A stretch of 44,212 nucleotides of DNA from an uncultured Clostridia bacterium (lineage in GTDB: Bacteria > Bacillota > Clostridia > TANB77 > CAG-508). The stretch spans positions 1 to 44,212 of the forward strand of contig CAKPEG010000014.1 of NCBI GenBank assembly GCA_934149275.1, given 5' to 3'. Shown piece after piece: positions 19,837-28,685 of this stretch (positions are counted from its first letter, which is position 1; every line of letters begins with the position of its first letter). The notes beneath the pieces were generated by a model. That model saw only the letters and a list, made by a program, of their open reading frames with translations. It was not told the origin of the DNA and did no database searches. The position numbers and the translations under genes were made by a program.

Positions 19837-20553
19837 GTGGAAGAATTAAAAAATAATGAAAAAATTGAAGAGAAAATCATGGAGAATGAAATCATAAAAA
19901 AAGAAACAAAAATAAATGTGAAAGAAGAATTAGAAAAAATTAATAGCAAAACAATATTCGAATTCAAAAAAACATTAGATAATTTTGAAATTGAAAATGT
20001 AAAATCTTATATAATTAAAGATGAAGAAAAAACAGTTAGCATTCTTTTTTATGATAATGATTTTTTTGCAATAGATAGAGTTAATTTTAAAGATGGATTT
20101 GAGTATGACAAGGATAAAGATAATTTAGTAATATCTGAGAATTTGAATTATAAAATAAAAAAGATACCTAATGTAGCTAAAACAAGAAAGATCCTACATA
20201 TAGAAGATATAGAAACAAGAATTTATGATGTTTGTGAATATATAATTCTTTTGAAAAAAGATACATTAAAGGTATTAAAGGTTAATGGACAAGATGATAT
20301 TGAAGAAGTGAAATATCAAAGATATAAAATTGATTATTCTAAGATTGAAGAAAATGTTGAAAATTACGAAATAGAAGAAATAGAAAAAATAAAAGAAGAA
20401 AAAAGTATTAAAAACAGATTAAAGCAATTTACAGAAAAAGCAAAATATATAATTATAGAACCATTTAGAATACTAAGAGATAAATTAATGAGAACAAATC
20501 AGATAAAAATGTTATCGGACGGAAAGCATAGTATTTTTGATAAAGAAGATTAA
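19837..20553 (+). CDS. Charged cytoplasmic protein of unknown function
   Basis: 238 residues from a GTG seven bases after AAGGGG. It has no transmembrane segment or signal peptide and is extremely rich in Lys, Glu and Ile, with a predicted helical, coiled-coil-like N-terminus (residues 1-40) and a mixed central domain of ~130 residues. The C-terminus is basic. No family is recognised. It has its own strong promoter and a following hairpin, so it is a single-gene unit between hslO and gatCAB. The good promoter, the binding site and the uninterrupted frame support a real gene. Confidence 0.65.
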   Translation: MEELKNNEKIEEKIMENEIIKKETKINVKEELEKINSKTIFEFKKTLDNFEIENVKSYIIKDEEKTVSILFYDNDFFAIDRVNFKDGFEYDKDKDNLVISENLNYKIKKIPNVAKTRKILHIEDIETRIYDVCEYIILLKKDTLKVLKVNGQDDIEEVKYQRYKIDYSKIEENVENYEIEEIEKIKEEKSIKNRLKQFTEKAKYIIIEPFRILRDKLMRTNQIKMLSDGKHSIFDKED

Positions 20554-20560
20554 GATAAAC

Positions 20561-20608
20561 AAGGAACGGACTTTTGTTTAAAACAAATGAACAAAAAGTC
20601 CGTTCCTT
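20561..20608 (+). terminator. Long hairpin after the 19837 gene
   Basis: An 18-bp stem, AAGGAACGGACTTTTGTT with AACAAAAAGTCCGTTCCTT, has one bulge and an 11-nt loop. It is followed only by TTATG, so termination rests on stem strength; it may act on both strands. Confidence 0.7.
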
Positions 20609-20688
20609 TATGTGTTTTGCGCTTTGACGTATTGATTTTTTGCTAATATAGTTATATAATATGGAATATTTGAAAGGAGATGGGATGT

Positions 20689-20976
20689 ATGCAAATAGAA
20701 GATAAAGATGTATTACACATAGCTAAATTAGCTCGTTTAAAATTAGCTGATAATGAGCTAGAAAACTACAAGAAAAATTTACAAGAAATATTAGATTTTG
20801 CAGATACTATAAACCATGTAAATACAGATGATATCGGAGAGACAATAGGCATTAATGAAAACTATAATGTATTCAGAAAAGATGAGATAAAGCAAGAGAG
20901 TAATAAAGATGAATTATTATCAAATGCACCAAGTCAAGATGAAGGAATGTTCAGAATACCAAAGGTTATAAATTAA
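20689..20976 (+). CDS. gatC: Asp-tRNA(Asn)/Glu-tRNA(Gln) amidotransferase subunit C
   Basis: 95 residues with the GatC pattern (HIAKLARLKL, then EILDFADTI, ending FRIPKVI). GatC stabilises the GatA-GatB complex that converts misacylated Glu-tRNA(Gln), and often Asp-tRNA(Asn), to the correct amide form. The ATG at 20689 is nine bases from AAGGAG; an in-frame ATG at 20680 lies within one base of the binding site. First gene of gatCAB, with 28 bp to gatA. Confidence 0.95.
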   Translation: MQIEDKDVLHIAKLARLKLADNELENYKKNLQEILDFADTINHVNTDDIGETIGINENYNVFRKDEIKQESNKDELLSNAPSQDEGMFRIPKVIN

Positions 20977-21004
20977 AAAATCCAAGCGAAAGGAGAAAGT
21001 CAAA

Positions 21005-22474
21005 ATGGAAATCTATGAACTTACAGTACATGAGTTATTAGAAAAATTAGAGAAAAAAGAGATTACTTCTCAAGAGATAGTTGAGAGTTATTTAAAGAGA
21101 ATAGATGAAAAAGAAAATGATGTACAAGCTTTTGTTACAAAAGCAGGAGAGAAAACTTTAGAAGAAGCTAAAAAAATAGATGAAAAAAGAAAAGCAGTAG
21201 AAAAACTTCCAAAGTTTGCAGGAATTCCAATAGGAATAAAAGACAATATGTGCACAAAAGGTGAAAAAACAACATGTAGTTCAAAAATGCTAGAAAATTT
21301 TGTATCACCATATGATGCAACAGTTATAAAAAAATTAAAAGCTGAAGAAATGATTTCTTTAGGAAAATTAAATATGGACGAATTTGCAATGGGAGGTTCA
21401 ACAGAGTATTCATACTTCCATCCAACACACAATCCATGGAATTTAAGCAAAGTACCAGGAGGATCTTCAGGAGGAAGTGCAGCAGCAGTTGCAGCAAATT
21501 TAGTACCATGGGCACTTGGAAGTGATACTGGTGGATCAATTCGTCAGCCATCTTCTCTTTGCGGTGTTGTTGGATTAAAACCTACATATGGATTAGTTTC
21601 AAGATATGGATTAGTTGCATTTGCATCATCACTAGATCAAATAGGACCAATAACAAAAGACGTTGAAGATAGTGCAATGTTATTAAACATAATAGCAGGT
21701 CATGATGAAAAAGATACAACATCTGTAGATAGAGAGAAAAAAGATTACACAAAGAGTTTGGTAAAAGATGTTAAAGGATTAAAAATCGGATTACCAAAAG
21801 AATTCATAGGCGAAGGAATAAATGAAGAAGTAAAACAAGCTATCTTAGAAACAGCTAAAAAATATGAAGAATTAGGAGCAACAGTTGAAGAATGTAGTTT
21901 AGATATTGGAAAAGAAGCTTTAGCAGTTTACTATATTATTGCTTGCGCAGAAGCAAGTTCAAATTTAGGTAGATTCGATGGAATTAGATATGGATATAGA
22001 TCAGAAAAATTCGATAATTTAAGAGAAATATACATAAACTCAAGAACAGAAGGATTCGGACCGGAAGTAAAAAGAAGAATTATATTAGGAACATACGTAT
22101 TATCATCAGGATACTATGATGCGTATTATAAAAAAGCTCAAAAAGTTAGAACAGTAATAAGAAACGAATATCAAAAATTATTTGAAAAATATGATTTAAT
22201 CCTAACACCAACATCACCAACAGTAGCATTTGGAATAGGTGAAAAATCTAATAACCCACTTGAAATGTACTTAGCAGATATATGTACTGTACCAGTTAAT
22301 ATTGCTGGATTACCAGGAATGAGCTTACCAGTATCTTTAGATAAACAAGGAATGCCAATAGGAGTTCAGCTTATTGGAAAACATTTTGATGAAGAAACAA
22401 TATTCAGAGCAGCATATACATTAGAACAAGAAGTTAAATTTAGAGAAAAATATAAACCAGAATTTAAAAAATAA
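21005..22474 (+). CDS. gatA: Aspartyl/glutamyl-tRNA amidotransferase subunit A
   Basis: 489 residues, full length. It is the amidase-signature subunit that releases ammonia from glutamine. The Ser-cis-Ser-Lys triad is visible as K79 (GIKDNM), S154 in PGGSSGGSAA and nucleophile S178 in SDTGGS. AAAGGAG precedes the ATG. It lies between gatC and gatB in one operon. All expected motifs are present. Confidence 0.97.
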   Translation: MEIYELTVHELLEKLEKKEITSQEIVESYLKRIDEKENDVQAFVTKAGEKTLEEAKKIDEKRKAVEKLPKFAGIPIGIKDNMCTKGEKTTCSSKMLENFVSPYDATVIKKLKAEEMISLGKLNMDEFAMGGSTEYSYFHPTHNPWNLSKVPGGSSGGSAAAVAANLVPWALGSDTGGSIRQPSSLCGVVGLKPTYGLVSRYGLVAFASSLDQIGPITKDVEDSAMLLNIIAGHDEKDTTSVDREKKDYTKSLVKDVKGLKIGLPKEFIGEGINEEVKQAILETAKKYEELGATVEECSLDIGKEALAVYYIIACAEASSNLGRFDGIRYGYRSEKFDNLREIYINSRTEGFGPEVKRRIILGTYVLSSGYYDAYYKKAQKVRTVIRNEYQKLFEKYDLILTPTSPTVAFGIGEKSNNPLEMYLADICTVPVNIAGLPGMSLPVSLDKQGMPIGVQLIGKHFDEETIFRAAYTLEQEVKFREKYKPEFKK

Positions 22475-22509
22475 AATCGCTAATCTATAAAATAAAGGAG
22501 GAAATGAAG

Positions 22510-23952
22510 ATGTCACTAGAAGATTACGAGGTAGTAATAGGACTAGAAGTACACTGTGAACTATCAACAAAAACAAAAATATTTTGTTCATGTCCTACAG
22601 AATTTGGTGGAGAGCCAAATACACATTGCTGTCCAATATGTATGGCAATGCCAGGGACATTACCAGTGTTAAATGAAAAAGTCGTAGAATATGCTGTAAA
22701 AGCAGGTCTTGCAACAAATTGTACTATATCAAAAAATAGTAAAAATGATAGAAAAAATTATTTTTATCCTGATTTACCAAAAGCATATCAGATATCACAA
22801 TATGATATGCCATTATGCCAAAATGGACATGTTGATATAGAAGATGCAAATGGAGAAAAGAAGACTATAAGAATCTTAAGAATTCATATAGAAGAAGATG
22901 CAGGAAAATTAAACCATGACGAATATGGAAGAGGAAGCTTTGTAGATTTAAACAGAGCTGGAGTACCACTAATAGAAGTAGTTTCAGAGCCAGACTTGAG
23001 AAGTGCTGAAGAAGCTGAAAATTACTTAAGAAAATTGAAATCAATATTTGAATATATCCAAATATCAGACTGTAAAATGCAAGAAGGTTCACTAAGAGCC
23101 GACGTTAACGTTTCAGTTAGGAAAAAAGGTGCAACAGAATTTGGAACAAGAACAGAAATGAAAAACATGAACTCATTCAGATCAATTGTTAGAGCTATCA
23201 ACTATGAAGCTGAAAGACAGGTAGAAGTAATAGAAAATGGCGGAACAATTACTCAGGAAACATTAAGATGGGATGATGTATCTGGAAAAACATTCCCAAT
23301 GAGAGATAAAGAGGATGCACAAGATTATAGATATTTCCCAGATCCAGATTTAGTTGCAATAAAATTATCTGATGAATACATTGAAAACATCAGAAAGAAC
23401 CTACCAGAGTTACCAGAAGTTAAGAAAGAAAGATATATCAATGATTTTGAACTATCTGAAAAGGCTGCAAACTTTGTAACTTCTTCAAAATATTACTCAG
23501 ATATATTTGATGAAGCAACTGAAAAGTCTAAAAATCCAAAAGCAGTAAGCAACTGGTTAATGTCAGATATAGCAAGAATCTTAAATGAAAAAGAAGAAGA
23601 GGCTGATAAGATTCCATTCACAGGAAAAGAATTAGGAGAATTAGTAGAATTAATCGATAAAGGAACAATAAGCAATAACATAGGAAAGAAAGTCCTTGAT
23701 GAACTATTTGAAAATCCAAAAGCTCCAAGTGAAATAATAAAAGAAAAAGGATGGATTCAAATTTCTGATGAAGGAGCAATAAAAGAAGTAGTACAAAAAG
23801 TTTTAGAAAACAATCCTCAATCAGTAGCTGACTACAAAGCAGGAAAAGATAGAGCATTAGGATTTTTAGTAGGACAAGCAATGAAAGCCACAAAAGGAAA
23901 AGCAAATCCACAAATGCTTAACAAAATGTTTATAGAAGAGTTGAAGAAATAA
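22510..23952 (+). CDS. gatB: Aspartyl/glutamyl-tRNA amidotransferase subunit B
   Basis: 480 residues. It begins near the N-terminus with VVIGLEVHCEL, the GatB signature, has a Cys-rich zinc site (CSCPTEFG ... CCPICMAMPG), the LNRAGVPLIE and MQEGSLRADVN motifs of the kinase-like domain, and a C-terminal YqeY-like tail that binds tRNA. It activates the misacylated tRNA and receives ammonia from GatA. ATG 22510 is eight bases after AAAGGAGG; ATG 22504 would be only two bases away. A terminator follows. Confidence 0.97.
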   Translation: MSLEDYEVVIGLEVHCELSTKTKIFCSCPTEFGGEPNTHCCPICMAMPGTLPVLNEKVVEYAVKAGLATNCTISKNSKNDRKNYFYPDLPKAYQISQYDMPLCQNGHVDIEDANGEKKTIRILRIHIEEDAGKLNHDEYGRGSFVDLNRAGVPLIEVVSEPDLRSAEEAENYLRKLKSIFEYIQISDCKMQEGSLRADVNVSVRKKGATEFGTRTEMKNMNSFRSIVRAINYEAERQVEVIENGGTITQETLRWDDVSGKTFPMRDKEDAQDYRYFPDPDLVAIKLSDEYIENIRKNLPELPEVKKERYINDFELSEKAANFVTSSKYYSDIFDEATEKSKNPKAVSNWLMSDIARILNEKEEEADKIPFTGKELGELVELIDKGTISNNIGKKVLDELFENPKAPSEIIKEKGWIQISDEGAIKEVVQKVLENNPQSVADYKAGKDRALGFLVGQAMKATKGKANPQMLNKMFIEELKK

Positions 23953-23954
23953 TA

Positions 23955-23993
23955 AAAAAGAGCCGAAAATATTAAATTTTCGGCTCTTTTTGT
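23955..23993. terminator. gatCAB terminator
   Basis: Perfect 16-bp stem AAAAAGAGCCGAAAAT / ATTTTCGGCTCTTTTT, with A-run and T-run flanks that make it usable on both strands. Confidence 0.92.
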
Positions 23994-24013
23994 TTATCCT
24001 TTATTAAGTATAT

Positions 24014-24137
24014 AAAAAAATATATATTGATTTTTGATTCCTTGCTAAAATATTTTCCCACCTACTAAACTTCGTTTAGTAGGTTAGGGAAAAACTTTCA
24101 AACTGCGCGTCATTCAAAAATCAATATAATATTTTTT
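24014..24137 (+). repeat. Dispersed structured element, copy B
   Basis: The core (24038-24113) matches copies A and C. Its arms are unique: TATATTGATTTTTGA (24023-24037) pairs perfectly with TCAAAAATCAATATA (24114-24128), and pairing extends with a one-base bulge to 24014 and 24137. The inner stem is TTTTCCC / GGGAAAA, where A and C have TTTTACC / GGTAAAA, a compensatory change. The hairpin ACCTACTAAAC / GTTTAGTAGGT is perfect here. It lies between convergent gatB and lemA. Confidence 0.85.
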
Positions 24138-24156
24138 TTAATATTTTTTAATATAA

Positions 24157-24711
24157 TTAAAAAGAAACTTTAACATTATTTTTTACAGCTTCATCTTCAA
24201 CTTTAAATAATTCAGATTGTTTAAAATTGAACATACTAGCAATTATATTATTTGGAAAAATTTCTAGTTTTGTATTATATGCTGTAACAATATTGTTGTA
24301 TGAAGCACGTGAAGAAGAAATTTGGTTCTCTGTATTAGAAAGTTCTTCCTGCAAACTTAAAAAGTTTGTATTTGCTTTTAAATCTGGATATTGCTCAGCA
24401 ACTACTTTAATTGAATTTAAAGCAGAAGATAATTCTTTTTCAAGCTTTGCTTTTTCTTGAATTGTTGAAGCACTAGCCCAAGAAGTACGAAGTTCAGTAA
24501 CTTTAGTTAAAACACTTTCCTCATGTTTCATATATCCTTTAACTGTTTCGACAAGGTTCGGAATTAAATCAAATCTTCTTTGTAATTCAACATCTATTTT
24601 TGACCAAGCATTTTCAACTTGATTTCTTGAAGAGATAAGTCCATTATAAACAGACATTATAAAAATAGCGATGAACACAATAAGAGCAATGATAATAATT
24701 AATGCTACCAT
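24157..24711 (-). CDS. lemA: LemA family protein
   Basis: 184 residues, typical for LemA. An N-terminal transmembrane helix (about 3-23) is followed by a helical domain with family motifs NQVENAWSKIDVELQRRFDLI and PNLVETVKGY, then the SRASYNNIVTAYN region. LemA proteins are membrane-anchored with a helical soluble domain, and their molecular role is not firmly known. AGGAGG precedes the ATG. It is monocistronic, convergent with gatB and divergent from the YabE-like gene. Confidence 0.92.
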   Translation of the reverse strand: MVALIIIIALIVFIAIFIMSVYNGLISSRNQVENAWSKIDVELQRRFDLIPNLVETVKGYMKHEESVLTKVTELRTSWASASTIQEKAKLEKELSSALNSIKVVAEQYPDLKANTNFLSLQEELSNTENQISSSRASYNNIVTAYNTKLEIFPNNIIASMFNFKQSELFKVEDEAVKNNVKVSF

Positions 24712-24889
24712 AATTGTCCCTCCTTATATTAACTTATAAATGGATGATAGCATATGGAAGCAAAAAAAACAAGAAAATAAATATAAAAAGTAATAAAAAT
24801 AAATTAGAAACATATATTATTATATATACGTTTTTTGATGTAAAATTGGAAAAGCTTACGGGTACTTGCTTTCAAGAAATATGCAAAAG

Positions 24890-24918
24890 TTGACAAATGT
24901 GACTAAAAGGAGTATAAT
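24890..24918 (+). promoter_or_regulatory. Consensus SigA promoter of the YabE-like gene
   Basis: TTGACA (24890-24895), 17-bp spacer, TATAAT (24913-24918): a perfect match to the consensus and the strongest-looking promoter in the window. High expression is expected. Confidence 0.85.
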
Positions 24919-24947
24919 CTAATTGTTATTTCTAAAGGGAGGAATAT

Positions 24948-25928
24948 ATGAAAACAGAAGAAACTTTATCCAAAGGGATAATTAAAAGGATTGTTTTTAT
25001 AGCATTAGTTCTAGTGATATTACTAGGAATAGGAGTTTTAGCAGGAACACAATCAGTTAATAGTGTAACGATAAAATTCTCAGATAATACAGAATTAACA
25101 GTAATAACATCAAAAACAAATGTAAATGATATTCTAAAAGAAAATAACATTTACATTTCAGAAGAAGAAATAGTTACACCAAGTTTTGAAGAAAACATTG
25201 ATTCAAACAAAACTATTACAATAGCAAGAAAAGGAACAAATAATGTTCAAGAAGTAACAGAAGAAAAAGAAACAGAAACAACTTCATCAGAAGTAGTTGA
25301 AAGTAGTGAAATCCTAAATTCAGATAATGGAACAATTGTTGAAAAAATTGTAAAGGAAACTGTTGAGATACCATTTGAAACAATAACAAAAGAAGTATCA
25401 TCATCAGCACAAGGAGAAAAAGTTGACAAGGTTCTTCAAGAAGGTCAAAACGGAATAAAAGAAATAACATATAAAATAAAATATCAAAACGACGTTGAGA
25501 TTGAAAGAACACAAATATCAGAACAAGTGGTTCAAGAACCAGTTGATAAAATTGTTCAAGTATCTGTTCAGGTAAGTAACAGATCTACAATGGCAAGTAG
25601 AAATTTAGGAGCATCATCAGCTAGTGCTGCAGAAGCTCAAGCATATGCAAGACAAAGATGTACAGCATATGGATGGAGTGAAAATGATTATTATAATTTA
25701 GTCGCATTATGGAACAAAGAAAGTCATTGGAATATGTATGCTCAAAATAGATATTCTGGTGCATATGGTATACCACAAGCATTACCAGGAAGCAAAATGG
25801 CAAGTGCAGGAAGCGATTACTTAACAAATTATCAAACTCAAGTAAATTGGGGACTAAGCTACATTAAAGGAAGATATGGAAACCCAACAGTTGCATTATA
25901 TCATTCACAAGCAACAGGTTGGTATTAA
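24948..25928 (+). CDS. YabE-like cell-wall protein with DUF348, G5 and lysozyme-fold domain
   Basis: 326 residues. A signal-anchor helix at about 13-31 is followed by a DUF348-type domain (~40-85), a Glu/Thr-rich linker, a G5 domain (~125-200) and a C-terminal domain with NLVALWNKESHWN and AYGIPQALPGSKMASAG. That last pattern resembles lytic transglycosylase/Rpf-like lysozyme folds, with the Glu in KESHW a candidate catalytic residue. The architecture matches YabE/resuscitation-promoting-factor-like wall hydrolases that remodel peptidoglycan. It has its own consensus promoter and a strong terminator. No c-di-AMP riboswitch was recognised upstream. Confidence 0.85.
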   Translation: MKTEETLSKGIIKRIVFIALVLVILLGIGVLAGTQSVNSVTIKFSDNTELTVITSKTNVNDILKENNIYISEEEIVTPSFEENIDSNKTITIARKGTNNVQEVTEEKETETTSSEVVESSEILNSDNGTIVEKIVKETVEIPFETITKEVSSSAQGEKVDKVLQEGQNGIKEITYKIKYQNDVEIERTQISEQVVQEPVDKIVQVSVQVSNRSTMASRNLGASSASAAEAQAYARQRCTAYGWSENDYYNLVALWNKESHWNMYAQNRYSGAYGIPQALPGSKMASAGSDYLTNYQTQVNWGLSYIKGRYGNPTVALYHSQATGWY

Positions 25929-25941
25929 TACAAAAATAAAA

Positions 25942-25980
25942 ACGAAGAAGCTAAATTTAAATTTTAGCTTCTTTTTTTTT
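25942..25980 (+). terminator. Terminator of the YabE-like gene
   Basis: GAAGCTAAA / TTTAGCTTC stem with an AT-rich loop, followed by a run of T. Confidence 0.88.
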
Positions 25981-26002
25981 CGTAAAATGGCAAGATAATA
26001 TA

Positions 26003-26031
26003 TTGACATGAATTTGAAAAATATATAAGAT
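26003..26031 (+). promoter_or_regulatory. SigA-type promoter for pilin-like gene and dut
   Basis: TTGACA (26003-26008), 17-bp spacer, TAAGAT (26026-26031). A TATAAT five bases later has a 22-bp spacing and fits less well. Confidence 0.6.
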
Positions 26032-26058
26032 ATAATAAAAGGTAATAGGTGGTTGAAA

Positions 26059-26436
26059 ATGAATAAAAATGAAAATGGTATAACATTAATAATGTTAACG
26101 ACAACGATAGTTGTTATGCTTATAATTGCAGTAACATTAATATATTATTCAGTAGGAGATAGTTCTTTAATAAAAAATGCACAAGATACAAAATTTAAAG
26201 AAACAATGTCAGATTTAAAAACGAAAGTTGAGGAAAAAATTGTAATAAAACAAGAATTAGCAGGTAATAAAAATGTAACATTATCAGAAAGTGAACAAAG
26301 TGAAATTCTTGGAGAATATTATCCTGATAAATTGATTGTAAAAAATCAAAAAATATGTTATAAAAAAGGAAGTAATTTTTCAAAATCAGAGAAAGAAATA
26401 TTATCAAGTATAGGTTTTGAAGAAATAGATGACTAG
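26059..26436 (+). CDS. Type IV pilin-like / pseudopilin-like protein
   Basis: 125 residues starting MNKNENG followed by ITLIMLTTTIVVMLIIAV. The short charged leader ending in Gly and the following hydrophobic helix match the prepilin pattern, but position 5 of the mature part is not Glu (ITLIM rather than FTLIE). A soluble domain of about 90 residues follows. No pilin assembly genes lie nearby, so it may be an orphan pseudopilin-like surface protein. ATG 26059 is six bases after AGGTGG; the upstream TTG overlaps that site. It lies 30 bp before dut and is probably co-transcribed with it. Confidence 0.65.
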   Translation: MNKNENGITLIMLTTTIVVMLIIAVTLIYYSVGDSSLIKNAQDTKFKETMSDLKTKVEEKIVIKQELAGNKNVTLSESEQSEILGEYYPDKLIVKNQKICYKKGSNFSKSEKEILSSIGFEEIDD

Positions 26437-26466
26437 ATATTTATATTAGAAAAGGAGAAGTATAAG

Positions 26467-26928
26467 ATGAAAAAAGTTAGAGGATTCGAAGTAGCAAAAG
26501 GATTTGAAGATAAAAATATAAACTTACCAATTAGAAAAACAAAAAAATCAGCAGGATATGATATGGAAGCAGCAGAAGATTGTGTAATTCCTGCATATAA
26601 ATTTGGTCAAAAACCAACTTTAGTAAAAACAGGGCTTAAAGCATACATGCCAGATGATGAATATTTAATGCTATGCAATAGAAGTTCAAACCCAGGAAAA
26701 AAAGGTTTAATATTAGCAAATAGTGTAGGAATTGTTGATAGCGATTACTATGGAAATCCAGATAATGATGGAGCAATTATGTTCGCATTTTTCAATTTCT
26801 TTGAACATGATTTAGAAATAAAAAAAGGTGACGTATTAGGACAAGGAATATTCCTAAAATATTATACAGTAGATGATGATAACGCAGAAGGAGAAAGAGT
26901 AGGTGGATTTGGATCTACAAATAAATAA
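26467..26928 (+). CDS. dut: dUTP diphosphatase
   Basis: 153 residues, trimeric dUTPase type. The five motifs are visible in order: SAGYDM, the NRSSNPGKKG segment, GIVDSDYYGNPDN, GDVLGQGIF and the C-terminal RVGGFGSTNK arm. It hydrolyses dUTP to dUMP and pyrophosphate, keeping uracil out of DNA and supplying dTMP synthesis. AAAAGGAG precedes the ATG. It is the second gene after the pilin-like gene and a terminator follows. Confidence 0.94.
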   Translation: MKKVRGFEVAKGFEDKNINLPIRKTKKSAGYDMEAAEDCVIPAYKFGQKPTLVKTGLKAYMPDDEYLMLCNRSSNPGKKGLILANSVGIVDSDYYGNPDNDGAIMFAFFNFFEHDLEIKKGDVLGQGIFLKYYTVDDDNAEGERVGGFGSTNK

Positions 26929-26936
26929 AAATTTAA

Positions 26937-26970
26937 AATAGTAACAACAAAAATTGTTACTATTTTTTTG
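26937..26970 (+). terminator. dut terminator
   Basis: AATAGTAACAA / TTGTTACTATT stem followed by T5. Confidence 0.9.
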
Positions 26971-27070
26971 CCTAAAAATATGTAAGAAAACTAAATATAA
27001 AACTATACAATAACCAAATTAAAAAATCAATAGTTAATAAACATAATTATAAAAAATAAAAATTTTTATT

Positions 27071-27099
27071 TTGACTTTTGGAAGATTTTGTTGTATAAT
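27071..27099 (+). promoter_or_regulatory. SigA promoter of the CarD-family gene
   Basis: TTGACT (27071-27076), 17-bp spacer, TATAAT (27094-27099). Confidence 0.82.
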
Positions 27100-27145
27100 A
27101 AATATGTGCTAAAAATAAAATTTACCTGAAAGGAGTGAGTCTTAC

Positions 27146-27700
27146 ATGTTTAATGTAGGTGACAAAGTAGTTTATCCAATGCATGGCGCTGGAGTAATAG
27201 AATCAATTGAGGAGAAAGCAATTCTTGATGAAAAGCAATCTTATTATATTATAAAAATGCCAGGTGAGGTAAAGGTTATGGTTCCTACTGCAAAAGCAGA
27301 GGAGATTGGAGTTAGAAATATCATAGACAAAGCATCTGCAGAGAAAGTTATTAAAGTTTTGGAACAAGAGAGCACAGAAATGTCTATGAATTGGAACAAA
27401 AGATATAGAGACAATATGGAAAAAATGAAAACAGGAAACATTTATGAAGTTGCAGACATTGTTAGAAATTTAAGTTTTAAACAAAAAGAAAAAGGTTTGT
27501 CTACTGGTGAAAAGAAAATGCTTTTAAATGCTAAACAAATTCTAGTTAGCGAATTAGTTTTAGCAGAACAAAAAGATTTAAATGAAATAGAATCAATAGT
27601 AGAAAATAAAATAAATGCTTCTTATGAAGTACATTTAGCATCTTTGGAACAACATACAGGAGAAGAAAGTGTTGTTAAAAAATTTATACCTTTAAATTAA
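27146..27700 (+). CDS. CarD/CdnL-family transcriptional regulator
   Basis: 184 residues. The N-terminal RNA-polymerase-interacting domain has the hallmark FNVGDKVVYPMHGAGVIE followed by a Tyr-rich strand. The C-terminal half is helical (LSFKQKEKGLSTGEKKML and the following helix), matching the DNA-contacting domain of CarD/CdnL. These proteins bind the RNA polymerase beta subunit and stabilise open promoter complexes. The length is slightly above the usual ~160. AAAGGAG precedes the ATG. It is single-gene with a good promoter. Confidence 0.92.
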   Translation: MFNVGDKVVYPMHGAGVIESIEEKAILDEKQSYYIIKMPGEVKVMVPTAKAEEIGVRNIIDKASAEKVIKVLEQESTEMSMNWNKRYRDNMEKMKTGNIYEVADIVRNLSFKQKEKGLSTGEKKMLLNAKQILVSELVLAEQKDLNEIESIVENKINASYEVHLASLEQHTGEESVVKKFIPLN

Positions 27701-27723
27701 TTTAACTCGGAATTAGATAAGAT

Positions 27724-27764
27724 AAAATAGAAAAGAAGTGGAAACACCTCTTTTTTCTATTATT
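27724..27764 (+). terminator. Probable terminator after CarD-family gene
   Basis: AGAAAAGAAGTG-GAAA-CACCTCTTTTTTCT forms a hairpin with one mismatch, and its 3' arm includes six T. Confidence 0.6.
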
Positions 27765-27873
27765 AAGAAGAATATAAAAAAATATAATAAAAATGGATTA
27801 CAATTAAATTACATATATATACAAAGAATTTAGTAGGTGATATAATAAAAAAAGATAGGAGGGCAAGATAGTT

Positions 27874-28662
27874 GTGAATCAGATTTTAATAACAGAAAAA
27901 TTATATATAACACCTGAATTAAAAAGACAGAAAAAGCTATATAAAATTGATTTTATAATTTCTGTTTTTTTGTTGTGCCTTCTTTTTTCATATTATATAT
28001 ATGCAGAATACGATAAATACTCAGATGAAAAAAAATCACAAGAAATACTGGCAAGTATGCAAGTTCCAGACTCTGCACAAGAAACATATGTATATGATGA
28101 TACAACAGTAAAAGTAGAGGATAATGAAAAAATAGTAGTAATATTAAATGATGAAGATTCAGAAACAACAATTGATACATCAAATTTAAATAATGCAAAT
28201 GCTGTTAGAAAAACTAATGTACCAGCAAAAAATGTTATGAAAACAGCTGATGGTGAAGAATATTATGGTATAGCAACAATAAACATTCCCAAATTAAATT
28301 GGTCAGAACCATATCCAATATTGGACCACTGGTCAGTTGCATTATTAAAGATTTCACCTTGTAAATTCCATGGAGCAGATCCAAACGAAGTAGGAAACTT
28401 TTGTATAGTAGGACATAACTATAGAAATTCACTTTTCTTTAGTAAAGTACCAACACTAGAAAATGGAGACAGCATTGAGATAACAGATAATTATGGAAGA
28501 AAAGTAAACTATATTGTATATGATAAACATGTTGTAAGTGAAGATAATACAAAGGACACATCTCAAGTAACACATGGAAAAAGAGAAATAACATTGATTA
28601 CATGTACAAACGAGAGTAATGCAAATAGATACATAATTAAAGCAAGAGAAGAAGGAAAATAA
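27874..28662 (+). CDS. Sortase
   Basis: 262 residues. An N-terminal basic tail and a membrane helix (about 26-44) anchor it outward. After an acidic linker comes the sortase barrel, with catalytic H181 in VGHNYRN, C244 in TLITCT and R252 in NRYIIKA. These enzymes cleave a C-terminal sorting motif and attach the protein to peptidoglycan or a pilin subunit. The class is uncertain; it is not a clear class A. The GTG start follows AGGAGGG. It is the only sortase in the window and a candidate processor of the adhesin at 1-7713, though that protein lacks LPXTG. Dispersed element C lies just downstream. Confidence 0.88.
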   Translation: MNQILITEKLYITPELKRQKKLYKIDFIISVFLLCLLFSYYIYAEYDKYSDEKKSQEILASMQVPDSAQETYVYDDTTVKVEDNEKIVVILNDEDSETTIDTSNLNNANAVRKTNVPAKNVMKTADGEEYYGIATINIPKLNWSEPYPILDHWSVALLKISPCKFHGADPNEVGNFCIVGHNYRNSLFFSKVPTLENGDSIEITDNYGRKVNYIVYDKHVVSEDNTKDTSQVTHGKREITLITCTNESNANRYIIKAREEGK

Positions 28663-28685
28663 AAAACATATTACTATAAAAAAAG

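Noticed and set aside
24761..24890. Possible c-di-AMP riboswitch ahead of the YabE-like gene
   Set aside because: Such riboswitches precede some wall-hydrolase genes, but none of the conserved core could be recognised, and the consensus promoter lies only 30 bp before the start codon.
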